Shown here piece after piece: positions 1 to 5,148 of a DNA stretch of 9,912 bases. The stretch's first letter is position 1, and each line of letters starts with the position of its first letter. The notes beneath the pieces were generated by a model. The model saw only the letters and a program-made list of their open reading frames with translations. It ran no database searches and was not told the DNA's origin. This DNA is from UBA1151 sp963579925 (GTDB lineage: Bacteria > Chloroflexota > Dehalococcoidia > Lucifugimonadales > Lucifugimonadaceae), in contig CAUZJA010000097.1 in assembly GCA_963579925.1 (NCBI GenBank), positions 1-9,912 on the forward strand, written 5' to 3'. Both the position numbers and the translations under genes were made by a program.

Positions 1-18
1 GCCCAGTGAACACGCAGT

Positions 19-24
19 TACATA
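19..24 (+). promoter_or_regulatory. Candidate -10 box for the first gene
   Basis: TACATA lies about 54 bases before the ATG at 78. Similar TATA-like hexamers sit 46-52 bases before three other plus-strand genes here (792, 5092, 6546), which is the main reason to list it. No convincing -35 box fits in the 18 bases upstream. This is a weak, pattern-only call. Confidence 0.25.
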
Positions 25-77
25 TCCTTGGCCGGAACAACTGCCCAATTCTTAAAAAGTAATGGGAACCTGTAACC

Positions 78-638
78 ATGACTACTGTTGAAGTAATCGA
101 GAGAATCGAGCGCCCCGCACGGGCCATCGGTGGGCGCACAATCGCCATCTCAGCCGCAATCATTGCGGTCGGAATCGGCGCAATCGCCCTGATCGCGCTC
201 CTGTTCGGTGGCGGCACAACACTCTCGCTATACGAACAATCAATCACACCACTTGTCTCACAGCACAACGAAATTGTGGGTGAGTGGAACGCATTTCTCG
301 TTGACTACAATGGTATCGCCCTTGAATCACCAGAGATCTATGACGAGCGTGCTATCGACGGCAAGGACCTCACAGAGAAGCTAGCCGACGACACCCAGGC
401 GCTAATAGTCGGATGGGACCGAATCGACACCCCGGAAACCTCCACAACGGCGCACGGCCTAGCCAGCGACGCTATTCGAGAGACCCAGGACGGCTTCATT
501 GAGCTCAGCTTCTACTTCGCCAACATCGTCGAGTACGGCGTCGCCTTTGAGGAAGACCTCAAAGCAGGCACATCCCGCCTGAATAATGCATCCCTGATCT
601 GGGCAGAAGCAAAAGCAGCGGCAATTCTCGCCAACTAG
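78..638 (+). CDS. Membrane-anchored helical protein of unknown function
   Basis: This is a complete 186-residue protein that I do not recognise by name. Residues 1-20 carry four arginines (R9, R12, R15, R20). A single hydrophobic segment at about 21-43, ending in GGG, follows. The charge pattern puts the N-terminus inside and the rest outside the membrane. There is no lipobox cysteine, so it is probably an uncleaved anchor. The remaining ~140 residues look mostly helical (segments near 50-78, 95-115, 122-160 and 163-184) and contain no cysteine, which suggests an extracytoplasmic helical bundle. The WDRIDTPETSTTAHG stretch (about 113-127) resembles the W-x-x-I-x-x-P ... H pattern I associate with small extracytoplasmic helical proteins in Chloroflexota; this is weak recall. 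The ATG at 78 is preceded by GGGA at 64-67, a weak ribosome binding site. It appears to be a single-gene unit ending in a hairpin at 712-738. Confidence 0.75.
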   Translation: MTTVEVIERIERPARAIGGRTIAISAAIIAVGIGAIALIALLFGGGTTLSLYEQSITPLVSQHNEIVGEWNAFLVDYNGIALESPEIYDERAIDGKDLTEKLADDTQALIVGWDRIDTPETSTTAHGLASDAIRETQDGFIELSFYFANIVEYGVAFEEDLKAGTSRLNNASLIWAEAKAAAILAN

Positions 639-658
639 CCGGCCCCTATATCGCAGGC

Positions 659-696
659 CCGCCAGGTTCAGACCTCTCACTGAGCGAACCAGGCGG
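659..696 (+). other. Imperfect long stem-loop downstream of the first gene
   Basis: CCGCC-A-GGTTC (659-669) can pair with GAACC-A-GGCGG (686-696), giving ten base pairs broken by one A-A mismatch around a 16-base loop. It begins 21 bases after the stop codon and precedes a cleaner hairpin at 712-738. It could be a 3'-UTR structure, a decayed intergenic repeat, or part of a tandem terminator. There is no T-run directly after it. Confidence 0.45.
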
Positions 697-711
697 CCCC
701 GTTCCGGCCGT

Positions 712-738
712 AAACGACGGGCATCACGCCCGTCGTTT
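712..738 (+). terminator. Hairpin terminator after the first gene
   Basis: Arms AAACGACGGGC (712-722) and GCCCGTCGTTT (728-738) form a perfect 11-bp stem around the loop ATCAC. The right arm ends in TTT and is followed by GCATTT. It lies between the stop of the gene at 78-638 and the candidate promoter of the next gene, where a terminator is expected. Confidence 0.65.
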
Positions 739-791
739 GCATTTAACGCGAGATCTGCGCCAGACAACACACGCTTCCACCCCCACCCTCG

Positions 792-797
792 TACAAT
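792..797 (+). promoter_or_regulatory. Candidate -10 box for the enolase-superfamily gene
   Basis: TACAAT within GTACAATATCC sits 45 bases before the ATG at 843, immediately downstream of the terminator at 712-738. It differs from the TATAAT consensus at one position. No good -35 hexamer is seen at the expected distance. Confidence 0.35.
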
Positions 798-842
798 ATC
801 CTCCCGCACCCAGACCAACACCCGCACTCACGCAGGACACAC

Positions 843-2147
843 ATGAGCAACGTAACTATTCGTAACGTCAGAGTCATCCTCACAGAGCCAGACGACATCA
901 GGCTCGTCATCGTGAAGATCGACACCAGCGAGCCCGAGCTTTACGGCATCGGCTGCGCCACCTTCACCCAGCGCCCCAGCACCGTCAAAGCAGCGGTCGA
1001 GGACTACCTTGCACCGTTCCTCATCGGGCGTGACGTGGCCGATATCGAAGACATCTGGCAGTCGTCCTACGTCTCCTCGTACTGGCGCAACGGACCGGTC
1101 TTGAACAACGCCCTCAGCGGCGTCGACCAAGCGCTCTGGGACATCAAGGGCAAGATGGCCAACATGCCCGTGTACGATCTGCTTGGCGGCAAGGCCCGTG
1201 ACGCTGCTGGTGTCTACGTGCACGCATCAGGCTCCGATCTGGTCGATATCGAAGATCAGATCCTCGGATTTATCGACCAGGGATTCCACAACGTCCGAGT
1301 CCAGATGGAGACCCCCGGCCTCACGTCTAACTACGGAGCCGGAAAGGGATCATCCAAAGAAGATGAGAATTCTGGCAAGCCAGCAGAGTTCACCGGCCCT
1401 CGCTGGGTAACCAACCGGGTCCGAGATTTCGATCCCAACAAGCTCTACGCCCACCCCGGCGGAATCTTTGAACCAAAGCCTTACATTCGCAATGCACTCG
1501 CATTGTTCGACCACGTCCGCAACAAGGTCGGATTCGACTTCGAGATGCTGCACGATGTCCACGAACGCATCCCCCCGATCTTGGGCGTCAAGTTTGCCAA
1601 AGACGTTGAGCAGTTTGATCTGTTCTTCCTGGAGGACCTCTTCTCACCGGAAGACAATGACTACTTCCGCATGGTGCGTGAACAGTGCGCCACCCCTCTC
1701 GCAATGGGTGAGCTATACAACAGCCCACACGAAATGATCCCGATGGTGAAGGACCGCCTCATCGACTTTATGCGAGTCCACATATCGCAGATCGGTGGAA
1801 TCACTCCGGCCAAGAAGCTCGCCGCGCTTTGTGAGGCGTTCAACGTCCGCACCGCATGGCACGGCCCTGGTGACACCTCACCAGTCGGTCACGCCGCGAA
1901 TTTGCATCTTGACCTCAACACCTGGAACTTCGGTATTCAGGAGTACGCAATCTTCAAGGACCGCACCAAGGAAGTCTTCCCCGGTTGCCCTGAAGTTCGC
2001 GACGGCCACATGTGGAGCAACGATAAGCCAGGACTCGGCATCGACATAGACGAGGAACTGGCCGCCAAGTACCCGTTCAAGGAACGAGAGTTTGGCGGAG
2101 CATGGGACACCCCACGCCGCGCCGACGGCACCATGGTGAAGCCCTAG
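843..2147 (+). CDS. Enolase-superfamily sugar-acid dehydratase, mannonate dehydratase (ManD) subgroup
   Basis: This 434-residue protein matches the ManD subgroup along its full length. Those enzymes are cytoplasmic and Mg-dependent, and remove water from D-mannonate or D-gluconate to give 2-keto-3-deoxygluconate. The N-terminal capping domain (about 1-125) contains the family pattern IEDIWQ...SSYWRNGPV...GVDQALWDIKGK. The barrel follows with probable metal ligands D238 (LHDVH), E264 (FLEDLF) and E290 (MGELYN), and catalytic-type H240 and Y164. Substrate-pocket H340 and E367 (GIQEY) are present, as is the C-terminal GLGIDIDEELAAKYPF block. Position 342 is proline (HGPGDTSP); from memory, the efficient mannonate dehydratases have alanine there and low-efficiency or gluconate-acting members have proline. 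The substrate is therefore open. A weak AGGA lies 5 bases before the ATG. The gene stands alone, with a terminator on each side. Confidence 0.93.
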   Translation: MSNVTIRNVRVILTEPDDIRLVIVKIDTSEPELYGIGCATFTQRPSTVKAAVEDYLAPFLIGRDVADIEDIWQSSYVSSYWRNGPVLNNALSGVDQALWDIKGKMANMPVYDLLGGKARDAAGVYVHASGSDLVDIEDQILGFIDQGFHNVRVQMETPGLTSNYGAGKGSSKEDENSGKPAEFTGPRWVTNRVRDFDPNKLYAHPGGIFEPKPYIRNALALFDHVRNKVGFDFEMLHDVHERIPPILGVKFAKDVEQFDLFFLEDLFSPEDNDYFRMVREQCATPLAMGELYNSPHEMIPMVKDRLIDFMRVHISQIGGITPAKKLAALCEAFNVRTAWHGPGDTSPVGHAANLHLDLNTWNFGIQEYAIFKDRTKEVFPGCPEVRDGHMWSNDKPGLGIDIDEELAAKYPFKEREFGGAWDTPRRADGTMVKP

Positions 2148-2179
2148 CAGCCTAGTGTCATCAAGAAGCACAAAGCCCA

Positions 2180-2225
2180 AAAAAGCAAAGAGTCTCCGGG
2201 ATCACCCTGGAGGCTCTTTGCTTTT
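2180..2225. terminator. Strong bidirectional terminator between convergent genes
   Basis: AAAAAGCAAAGAGTCTCC pairs with GGAGGCTCTTTGCTTTTT over 18 positions, with one G-T wobble. The interior GGG-ATCA-CCC extends the stem. The outer A/T arms give a T-run on either strand (TTTTT at 2221-2226 on plus; TTTTTT on minus). It sits between the stop of the dehydratase gene (2147, plus) and the stop of the coiled-coil gene (2279, minus), so it can serve both. Confidence 0.85.
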
Positions 2226-2229
2226 TCAG

Positions 2230-2262
2230 GTAGCGGCAGGTTTCAAAGGTTTCAAACCTGCC
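2230..2262 (+). repeat. GTAG-palindrome repeat, copy A (TTTCAAA type, expanded)
   Basis: GTAGCGGC (2230-2237) leads into arms GGCAGGTTT (2235-2243) and AAACCTGCC (2254-2262). The centre holds a direct duplication: GGTTTCAAA occurs twice in tandem (2239-2247 and 2248-2256), so this copy is 9 bases longer than the related copy at 4546. It lies in the gap between convergent genes and could add to termination. Confidence 0.75.
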
Positions 2263-2278
2263 TTCCCCGTTTTATTCT

Positions 2279-2902
2279 CTAGTTAGCCATCGTCAGGTCA
2301 GGGTCAAGGACGTCGATGCCCTTGCGAACCTGGCCCAGCATGTCAGCAAGGTGCTGCTCAAGGGCAAACAAGCGCTCTCGAGAGTACTCATCAGCGCCTT
2401 CACGACGACTGCTGACTTCAGCCTCTGCTGCGCCCACTTCACGGCCAATCTTGGCGTCAGCTTCAGCAATCCTGCTGCCAGCCTCTTCCTCGGCCACTTC
2501 GATAATCGCTCGCGCCTTATCTTCAGCGGTGACGACGATCTCTTCAGCGCGGCGCTCAGCAGCATGGAAGACTTCCGTCTCCTCAATCATCCGAATCGCC
2601 TGCTGTGATGCAGCTTCCGTGGCAGCAGTCGACTTCTCTTCGGCTGTCTCCCGAATCGTAGTCGCCTCTTCGTCAGCGTACTGGCGCATTCTTCGTGCTT
2701 CCAGCTCCGCCTGCTTGAGGATGCCCTCTTTCTGACGAATGATGCCCTGTGCCTCAGCTATCTCTTCCGGGAGCTGCGTGCGCAGCGACTCAATCAGCCG
2801 TGTTGCATCATCCATGTTGACCAGTTTGCGTGACGTTCCGGGAAGTCGATTCCCCCCTACAAACTCGGTCTCTAGCTGTTCTACAAGCTCAGCTATACTC
2901 AT
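2279..2902 (-). CDS. DivIVA/SepIVA-like coiled-coil protein
   Basis: This 207-residue protein is mostly acidic, alanine- and glutamate-rich coiled coil (about 45-190). It is preceded by a short conserved-looking N-terminal block reading AELVEQLETEF...GTSRKLVNMDDATRLIESLRTQLPEEI. That block, and the position just after rsmD and coaD, match the DivIVA-like proteins often mislabelled as ATP synthase subunit B. In actinobacteria the analogous protein (SepIVA in mycobacteria) helps organise cell-envelope growth or division. No transmembrane segment is seen. Two ATGs are adjacent (2905 and 2902). The G-rich ribosome binding site (AGGGGG, 2914-2909) is only 3 bases from the first but 6 from the second, so the second was chosen. 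It is probably the last gene of the rsmD-coaD unit, 73 bases after coaD, and may also have its own promoter at 2923-2928. It ends before the terminator at 2180-2225. Confidence 0.82.
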   Translation of the reverse strand: MSIAELVEQLETEFVGGNRLPGTSRKLVNMDDATRLIESLRTQLPEEIAEAQGIIRQKEGILKQAELEARRMRQYADEEATTIRETAEEKSTAATEAASQQAIRMIEETEVFHAAERRAEEIVVTAEDKARAIIEVAEEEAGSRIAEADAKIGREVGAAEAEVSSRREGADEYSRERLFALEQHLADMLGQVRKGIDVLDPDLTMAN

Positions 2903-2922
2903 CATTCCCCCCCTAGTTTGGG

Positions 2923-2928
2923 ACTATA
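2923..2928 (-). promoter_or_regulatory. Candidate -10 box for the coiled-coil gene
   Basis: On the minus strand TATAGT lies 18-21 bases before the candidate ATGs. TTCAGG (2951-2946) is a half-matching -35 box with a 17-base spacer. If used, the transcript would have a very short leader that still includes the G-rich ribosome binding site at 2914-2907. Confidence 0.3.
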
Positions 2929-2975
2929 TGTTTGAACCTGAGTAACCTGAAGGCACATGCCTCCCACTTCTAGCA

Positions 2976-3491
2976 TTAGCTTCCGGTCTTACCCAGCCGC
3001 TCTAGAAGTGCTTTCTCAACGTGAGGTGGAACGAAGCTTGAGACATCCGCATCCAGACTCGCGATTTCCTTAACCCTGGTGGAACTGACGTATTGATTGA
3101 CCAGTGATGATGTGAGCATCACAACCTCAATCTCAGGCGCCAACTTCCTCCATACAAGCGCCATCTCGCGCTCGTGCTCAAAATCGAGACCAATCCTCAG
3201 GCCTCGTACCAGCACCCGTGAACCAATGCTCTCGGCGAACTGCACGGCCATACCGCTGAACGGCATTACCGTGATGTTGTCGATTCCGGCTACCGCCTCT
3301 GCGAACAAAGCAATGCGTTCATCGGTATCGAACAGCAACGTCTTCGGCGGTGTCTCGTAAACAGCTACAATCACCTCGTCAAAGAGTTTCGCCGCACGAA
3401 CAGCAACATCCGCATGCCCGTTCGTACAGGGATCAAACGTGCCTGGAAAAACTGCCTTGTGATTCGGTCTATCCAACTTACTAATCGCCAT
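2976..3491 (-). CDS. coaD: Phosphopantetheine adenylyltransferase (CoaD)
   Basis: CoaD joins 4'-phosphopantetheine and ATP to make dephospho-CoA and pyrophosphate, the penultimate step of coenzyme A synthesis in the cytoplasm. With the start chosen here the protein has 171 residues, close to the usual ~160. It shows the nucleotidyltransferase signature AVFPGTFDPCTNGH with the catalytic-type H26 in TNGH. RGLR (96-99), DFEHEREMA (103-111) and SSTRVKEIA (136-144) are also family blocks. Three in-frame starts exist: GTG at 3527, ATG at 3506 and ATG at 3491. The last puts the PGTFDP motif at the normal distance from the N-terminus. Two of the starts come from a 15-bp tandem duplication (3485-3514). 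None has a strong ribosome binding site, and the gene overlaps the end of rsmD by 11 bases, so translational coupling is likely. Confidence 0.95.
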   Translation of the reverse strand: MAISKLDRPNHKAVFPGTFDPCTNGHADVAVRAAKLFDEVIVAVYETPPKTLLFDTDERIALFAEAVAGIDNITVMPFSGMAVQFAESIGSRVLVRGLRIGLDFEHEREMALVWRKLAPEIEVVMLTSSLVNQYVSSTRVKEIASLDADVSSFVPPHVEKALLERLGKTGS

Positions 3492-4053
3492 CCAATCGGT
3501 CGCCATCCAGTCGGATTTTGAAGACACTCAAACCCGTGTCCCCGTATTTCCGCACTGTCGATCTTTCCAGTAACCCGTATCTATCGTTCAACGATGCTTT
3601 GCTGCCGTGCTCTGCAAAAATAATGGAGTTCAGATTGGTGAGTTCAGGGTCTGCCCCCCGCGTCCCAAGGCGTTCAAGTACCGGGCCGTACACCTCGGAC
3701 TTGTATGGCGGATCAATAAAGATCAGGTCGTAATTGCCAGCCAACTGGCTCCACGACGACTCCGCATTCCCACGATGAACCTTACCTCGCTCTTCGAACC
3801 CCAGCCTTTCCAGTTCCCCCCTGATTGCACCGCACCGCTTCGTATCAATCTCAACGAAGTCGCAGTACTCGGCACCTCGTCGCAAAGCCTCAATACCCAG
3901 TGCACCAGTGCCCGCAAACAAATCAAGCACCCGCATGCCGGTCGGTCCAGCCGGACCCAGCATCGAGAACATCGCGCCCAGAACCCGACCCATAGTGGGA
4001 CGAAGATCTGTCAGGCGACCGCCCTGACCCTGGGAGTCTCGTCTACGCGGCAT
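3481..4053 (-). CDS. rsmD: 16S rRNA guanine-966 N2-methyltransferase (RsmD)
   Basis: RsmD methylates G966 of 16S rRNA in the small ribosomal subunit using S-adenosylmethionine. The 190-residue protein has RPT (18-20) near the start, the SAM-binding motif DLFAGTGALGIEAL (44-57), acidic E68/D70 after the next strand, the catalytic-loop IDPPY (113-117) and the late block RKYGDTGLSVF (168-178). The ATG at 4053 has AGGTG five bases upstream. Relative to typical family members the N-terminal RxIxG strand is missing. Upstream in-frame sequence is open back to a TGA (4113-4111) but offers no ATG, GTG or TTG. The C-terminus ends in a doubled RLDGD from the 15-bp duplication shared with the start of coaD. 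It is probably the first gene of the rsmD-coaD-coiled-coil operon. Confidence 0.93.
   Translation of the reverse strand: MPRRRDSQGQGGRLTDLRPTMGRVLGAMFSMLGPAGPTGMRVLDLFAGTGALGIEALRRGAEYCDFVEIDTKRCGAIRGELERLGFEERGKVHRGNAESSWSQLAGNYDLIFIDPPYKSEVYGPVLERLGTRGADPELTNLNSIIFAEHGSKASLNDRYGLLERSTVRKYGDTGLSVFKIRLDGDRLDGD
3485..3514. repeat. 15-bp tandem duplication at the rsmD/coaD junction
   Basis: TCGCCATCCAATCGG (3485-3499) is followed directly by TCGCCATCCAGTCGG (3500-3514), 14 of 15 identical. It lies in coding sequence of two overlapping frames: it doubles RLDGD at the end of RsmD and doubles the DWMA context, hence the candidate ATG start, at the beginning of CoaD. Being a multiple of three it keeps both frames. 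Confidence 0.85.
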
Positions 4054-4228
4054 CTCAACACCTGCATCGCGAACTCCACCGGACCAATAACAATCACCAG
4101 CGAGCCCGATTACTCATCGACTTCAAATCGATTATTAGGAATTCGCCATCAAAACCCCAAGACAAAGCGATACGCGTTTCGTGCGGTTTGTTGAAAATCG
4201 TCGTCAGCGACGGCCATGCCCCTTCTCG

Positions 4229-4251
4229 GTAGCGGCGGGTCTAAGACCCGC
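4229..4251 (+). repeat. GTAG-palindrome repeat, copy B (TCTAAGA type)
   Basis: GTAGCGGC (4229-4236) leads into arms GCGGGTCT (4235-4242) and AGACCCGC (4244-4251) around a single A. CTCTTC follows. The leader, arms and tail are the same as in copy E at 6480, apart from a following AGG versus TCG. Confidence 0.85.
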
Positions 4252-4323
4252 TCTTCAGGCTCCTTACCCTCTTCACGCCACAACGTAAATTACGCCACAA
4301 CAATCGCCTGCATCCCACCCGTT

Positions 4324-4343
4324 ATTCCCTTGAAAAAGGGAAT
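4324..4343. repeat. ATTCCC/GGGAAT palindrome (dRS3-like)
   Basis: ATTCCCTT (4324-4331) and AAGGGAAT (4336-4343) form a perfect 8-bp inverted repeat around GAAA, followed by CCAGG. The ATTCCC-N8-GGGAAT layout is that of the Neisseria dRS3 element and of similar dispersed palindromes in many environmental genomes. Only one copy is in this window, so its repetitive nature here is inferred from known elements. Confidence 0.55.
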
Positions 4344-4545
4344 CCAGGCACGGCCGCATTCGAAGTAATAACACCCTCAATACGCATCATGCAGCGGAAC
4401 CGGCACTTGGCGGTGTTTCATAAACCGGCGCGCCCACGACGTGAGCCATCCTGAGCCAGTCGACCTGTCCTCGATGCAATCGGGAAGTGAGGCACATACG
4501 CGGAGCACACCACATCACCCGACGCTCAACTCCGATACGCGAAAA

Positions 4546-4568
4546 GGGGCAGGTTTCAAACCTGCCCC
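4546..4568 (-). repeat. GTAG-palindrome repeat, copy C (TTTCAAA type), terminator-like on minus
   Basis: Arms GGGGCAGGTTT (4546-4556) and AAACCTGCCCC (4558-4568) are perfectly complementary around one base. On the minus strand the hairpin is preceded by GATGG, a degenerate version of the GTAG leader, and is followed by TTTTCGC. It can therefore act as a terminator for the disrupted gene ending at 4618. It shares the CAGGTTTCAAA core with copy A. Confidence 0.75.
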
Positions 4569-4580
4569 CATCAAAAATGC

Positions 4581-4603
4581 GTAGCGGTACGTTGCTACGT
4601 GCC
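4581..4603. repeat. GTAG-led hairpin, copy F, also a minus-strand terminator candidate
   Basis: On plus, GTAGC (4581-4585) leads into GGTACGT (4586-4592), loop TGCT, and ACGTGCC (4597-4603): seven pairs with one G-T wobble. An alternative fold pairs GTAGC with GCTAC. Read on minus, the hairpin is followed by GCATTTTTG, a good terminator tail about 15 bases after the stop of the gene at 4618. The arms are unrelated to the other copies but the GTAGCGG start is shared. Confidence 0.5.
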
Positions 4604-4617
4604 CCACATCAGCGGCC

Positions 4618-4930
4618 CTAATGAACCGTCCACTGCTCAACTTCCGCAGACTCAATCAGGTCACTCAGCCTCGCAAACGCCGCCTGGAACTCCGGCTGCG
4701 AACTCAGCTCAGACATCACCTGCTCAATCACCGACTCCAGTACCGCAGGACTCTCCGCCTCAAGCTCAACAACCATTCGATCCGTCCGACCACTCTGGTG
4801 GTCCGTCAGCACGCGATATGAAACGCCCGCATCCTTCGCCCCAATCAGGCCTACATCTCATTCACCCACTCAACCAGCTTGTCTCAGTCCCAACCTTGCC
4901 GTAAAAAACTCGTCTCTGAACGATAGCCAT
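4618..4930 (-). pseudogene. Short gene of about 104 codons broken by two single-base frame disruptions
   Basis: I cannot name the family. A perfect GGAGGT ribosome binding site (4942-4937) sits six bases before ATG at 4930-4928, which opens MAIVQRRVFYGKVGT. One base is then missing near 4884, and the next frame continues DKLVEWVNEM. A second base is missing near 4853, after which the third frame reads GLIGAKDAGVSYRVLTDHQS and runs through MVVELEAESPAVLESVIEQV to SAEVEQWTVH and a TAG at 4620-4618. With one base restored at each point there are no internal stops and the protein is 104 residues. Its size and mix of strand- and helix-like segments would suit a small dimeric alpha/beta-barrel (NIPSNAP-like) protein, but that is a guess. 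It could be a recent pseudogene or two assembly errors. Two hairpins with T-runs follow it. Confidence 0.65.
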
Positions 4931-4936
4931 CGAGGC

Positions 4937-4942
4937 ACCTCC
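4937..4942 (-). promoter_or_regulatory. Consensus ribosome binding site of the disrupted gene
   Basis: GGAGGT on the minus strand, six bases before the ATG at 4930. It is the best Shine-Dalgarno match in the window and is the key evidence that the three frame fragments at 4618-4930 were one gene. Confidence 0.8.
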
Positions 4943-4972
4943 GAAATTTCACTTCATAAATCGTCTGGCACG

Positions 4973-5002
4973 ATAGTAGCCGCACGCACCATAAGCTCGC
5001 AA
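4973..5002 (-). promoter_or_regulatory. Candidate promoter of the disrupted minus gene
   Basis: On minus, TTGCGA (5002-4997) and TACTAT (4978-4973) are separated by 18 bases, a fair match to -35 and -10 boxes. The -10 lies 42 bases before the ATG at 4930. Confidence 0.4.
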
Positions 5003-5035
5003 TGGTACTGGAGTCACCCACCGCCTCTACTCCCG

Positions 5036-5058
5036 GTGGCATCGGGTCTAAGACCCGC
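5036..5058 (+). repeat. GTAG-palindrome repeat, copy D (degenerate leader)
   Basis: GTGGCATC (5036-5043) replaces GTAGCGGC. The arms CGGGTCT (5043-5049) and AGACCCG (5051-5057) around A are intact, and CTTTTCTC follows. It is the same TCTAAGA type as copies B and E and lies in the divergent gap upstream of the dehalogenase-like gene. An open frame runs from 5002 through it, but the real start is at 5149. Confidence 0.75.
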
Positions 5059-5091
5059 TTTTCTCAGCCACACTATCGCCCAGCACCGCGA

Positions 5092-5097
5092 TATAGT
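5092..5097 (+). promoter_or_regulatory. Candidate -10 box for the dehalogenase-like gene
   Basis: TATAGT lies 51 bases before the GTG start at 5149, within CGATATAGTCTG. No clear -35 box is seen. Confidence 0.35.
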
Positions 5098-5148
5098 CTG
5101 CGGAAATCCCGCTATTCAATTCCCAGCCTCACTGAGAGAGAAACACCC

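Larger units (their letters stand above)
4054..4617. other. Long intergenic stretch with repeats and no recognisable gene
   Basis: About 560 bases upstream of rsmD and downstream of the disrupted minus gene contain no convincing ORF. What can be seen is a small hairpin CGTCG-TCAG-CGACG (4199-4212), which on the minus strand is followed by ATTTTC and could be a weak terminator; GTAG-palindrome copy B (4229-4251); an ATTCCC/GGGAAT palindrome (4324-4343); GCCATCCTGAGC-AGTCGA (about 4445-4462), which resembles half of a CATCCTGAG-type repeat I recall from metagenomes; and copies at 4546 and 4581. Between 4385 and 4540 several short minus-strand frames stay open (for example one giving WLTSWARRFMKHRQVPVPL), but none has a good start or a recognisable family. 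The stretch looks like accumulated repeat debris. Confidence 0.5.

Noticed and set aside
660..690. Possible tRNA, because GGTTCAGACC resembles a T-loop
   Set aside because: No acceptor stem, anticodon arm or 3' end fits. The sequence is explained by a simple stem-loop.
3607..4194. 195-codon plus-strand open frame antisense to rsmD
   Set aside because: It overlaps the clearly coding rsmD on the opposite strand, its translation is low-complexity and basic with no family motif, and no ribosome binding site is seen.
4599..4904. 101-codon proline-rich plus-strand open frame
   Set aside because: It is antisense to the disrupted minus gene at 4618-4930, which has a consensus ribosome binding site and a protein-like translation. 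The PPGTPAANSAQTSP-type composition is a frame artefact.
5002..5148. Upstream extension of the dehalogenase-like frame from ATG 5002
   Set aside because: It would translate palindromic repeat copy D and the candidate promoter, and it has no ribosome binding site. The GTG at 5149 has GAGAGAG at a suitable distance and gives the expected N-terminus.
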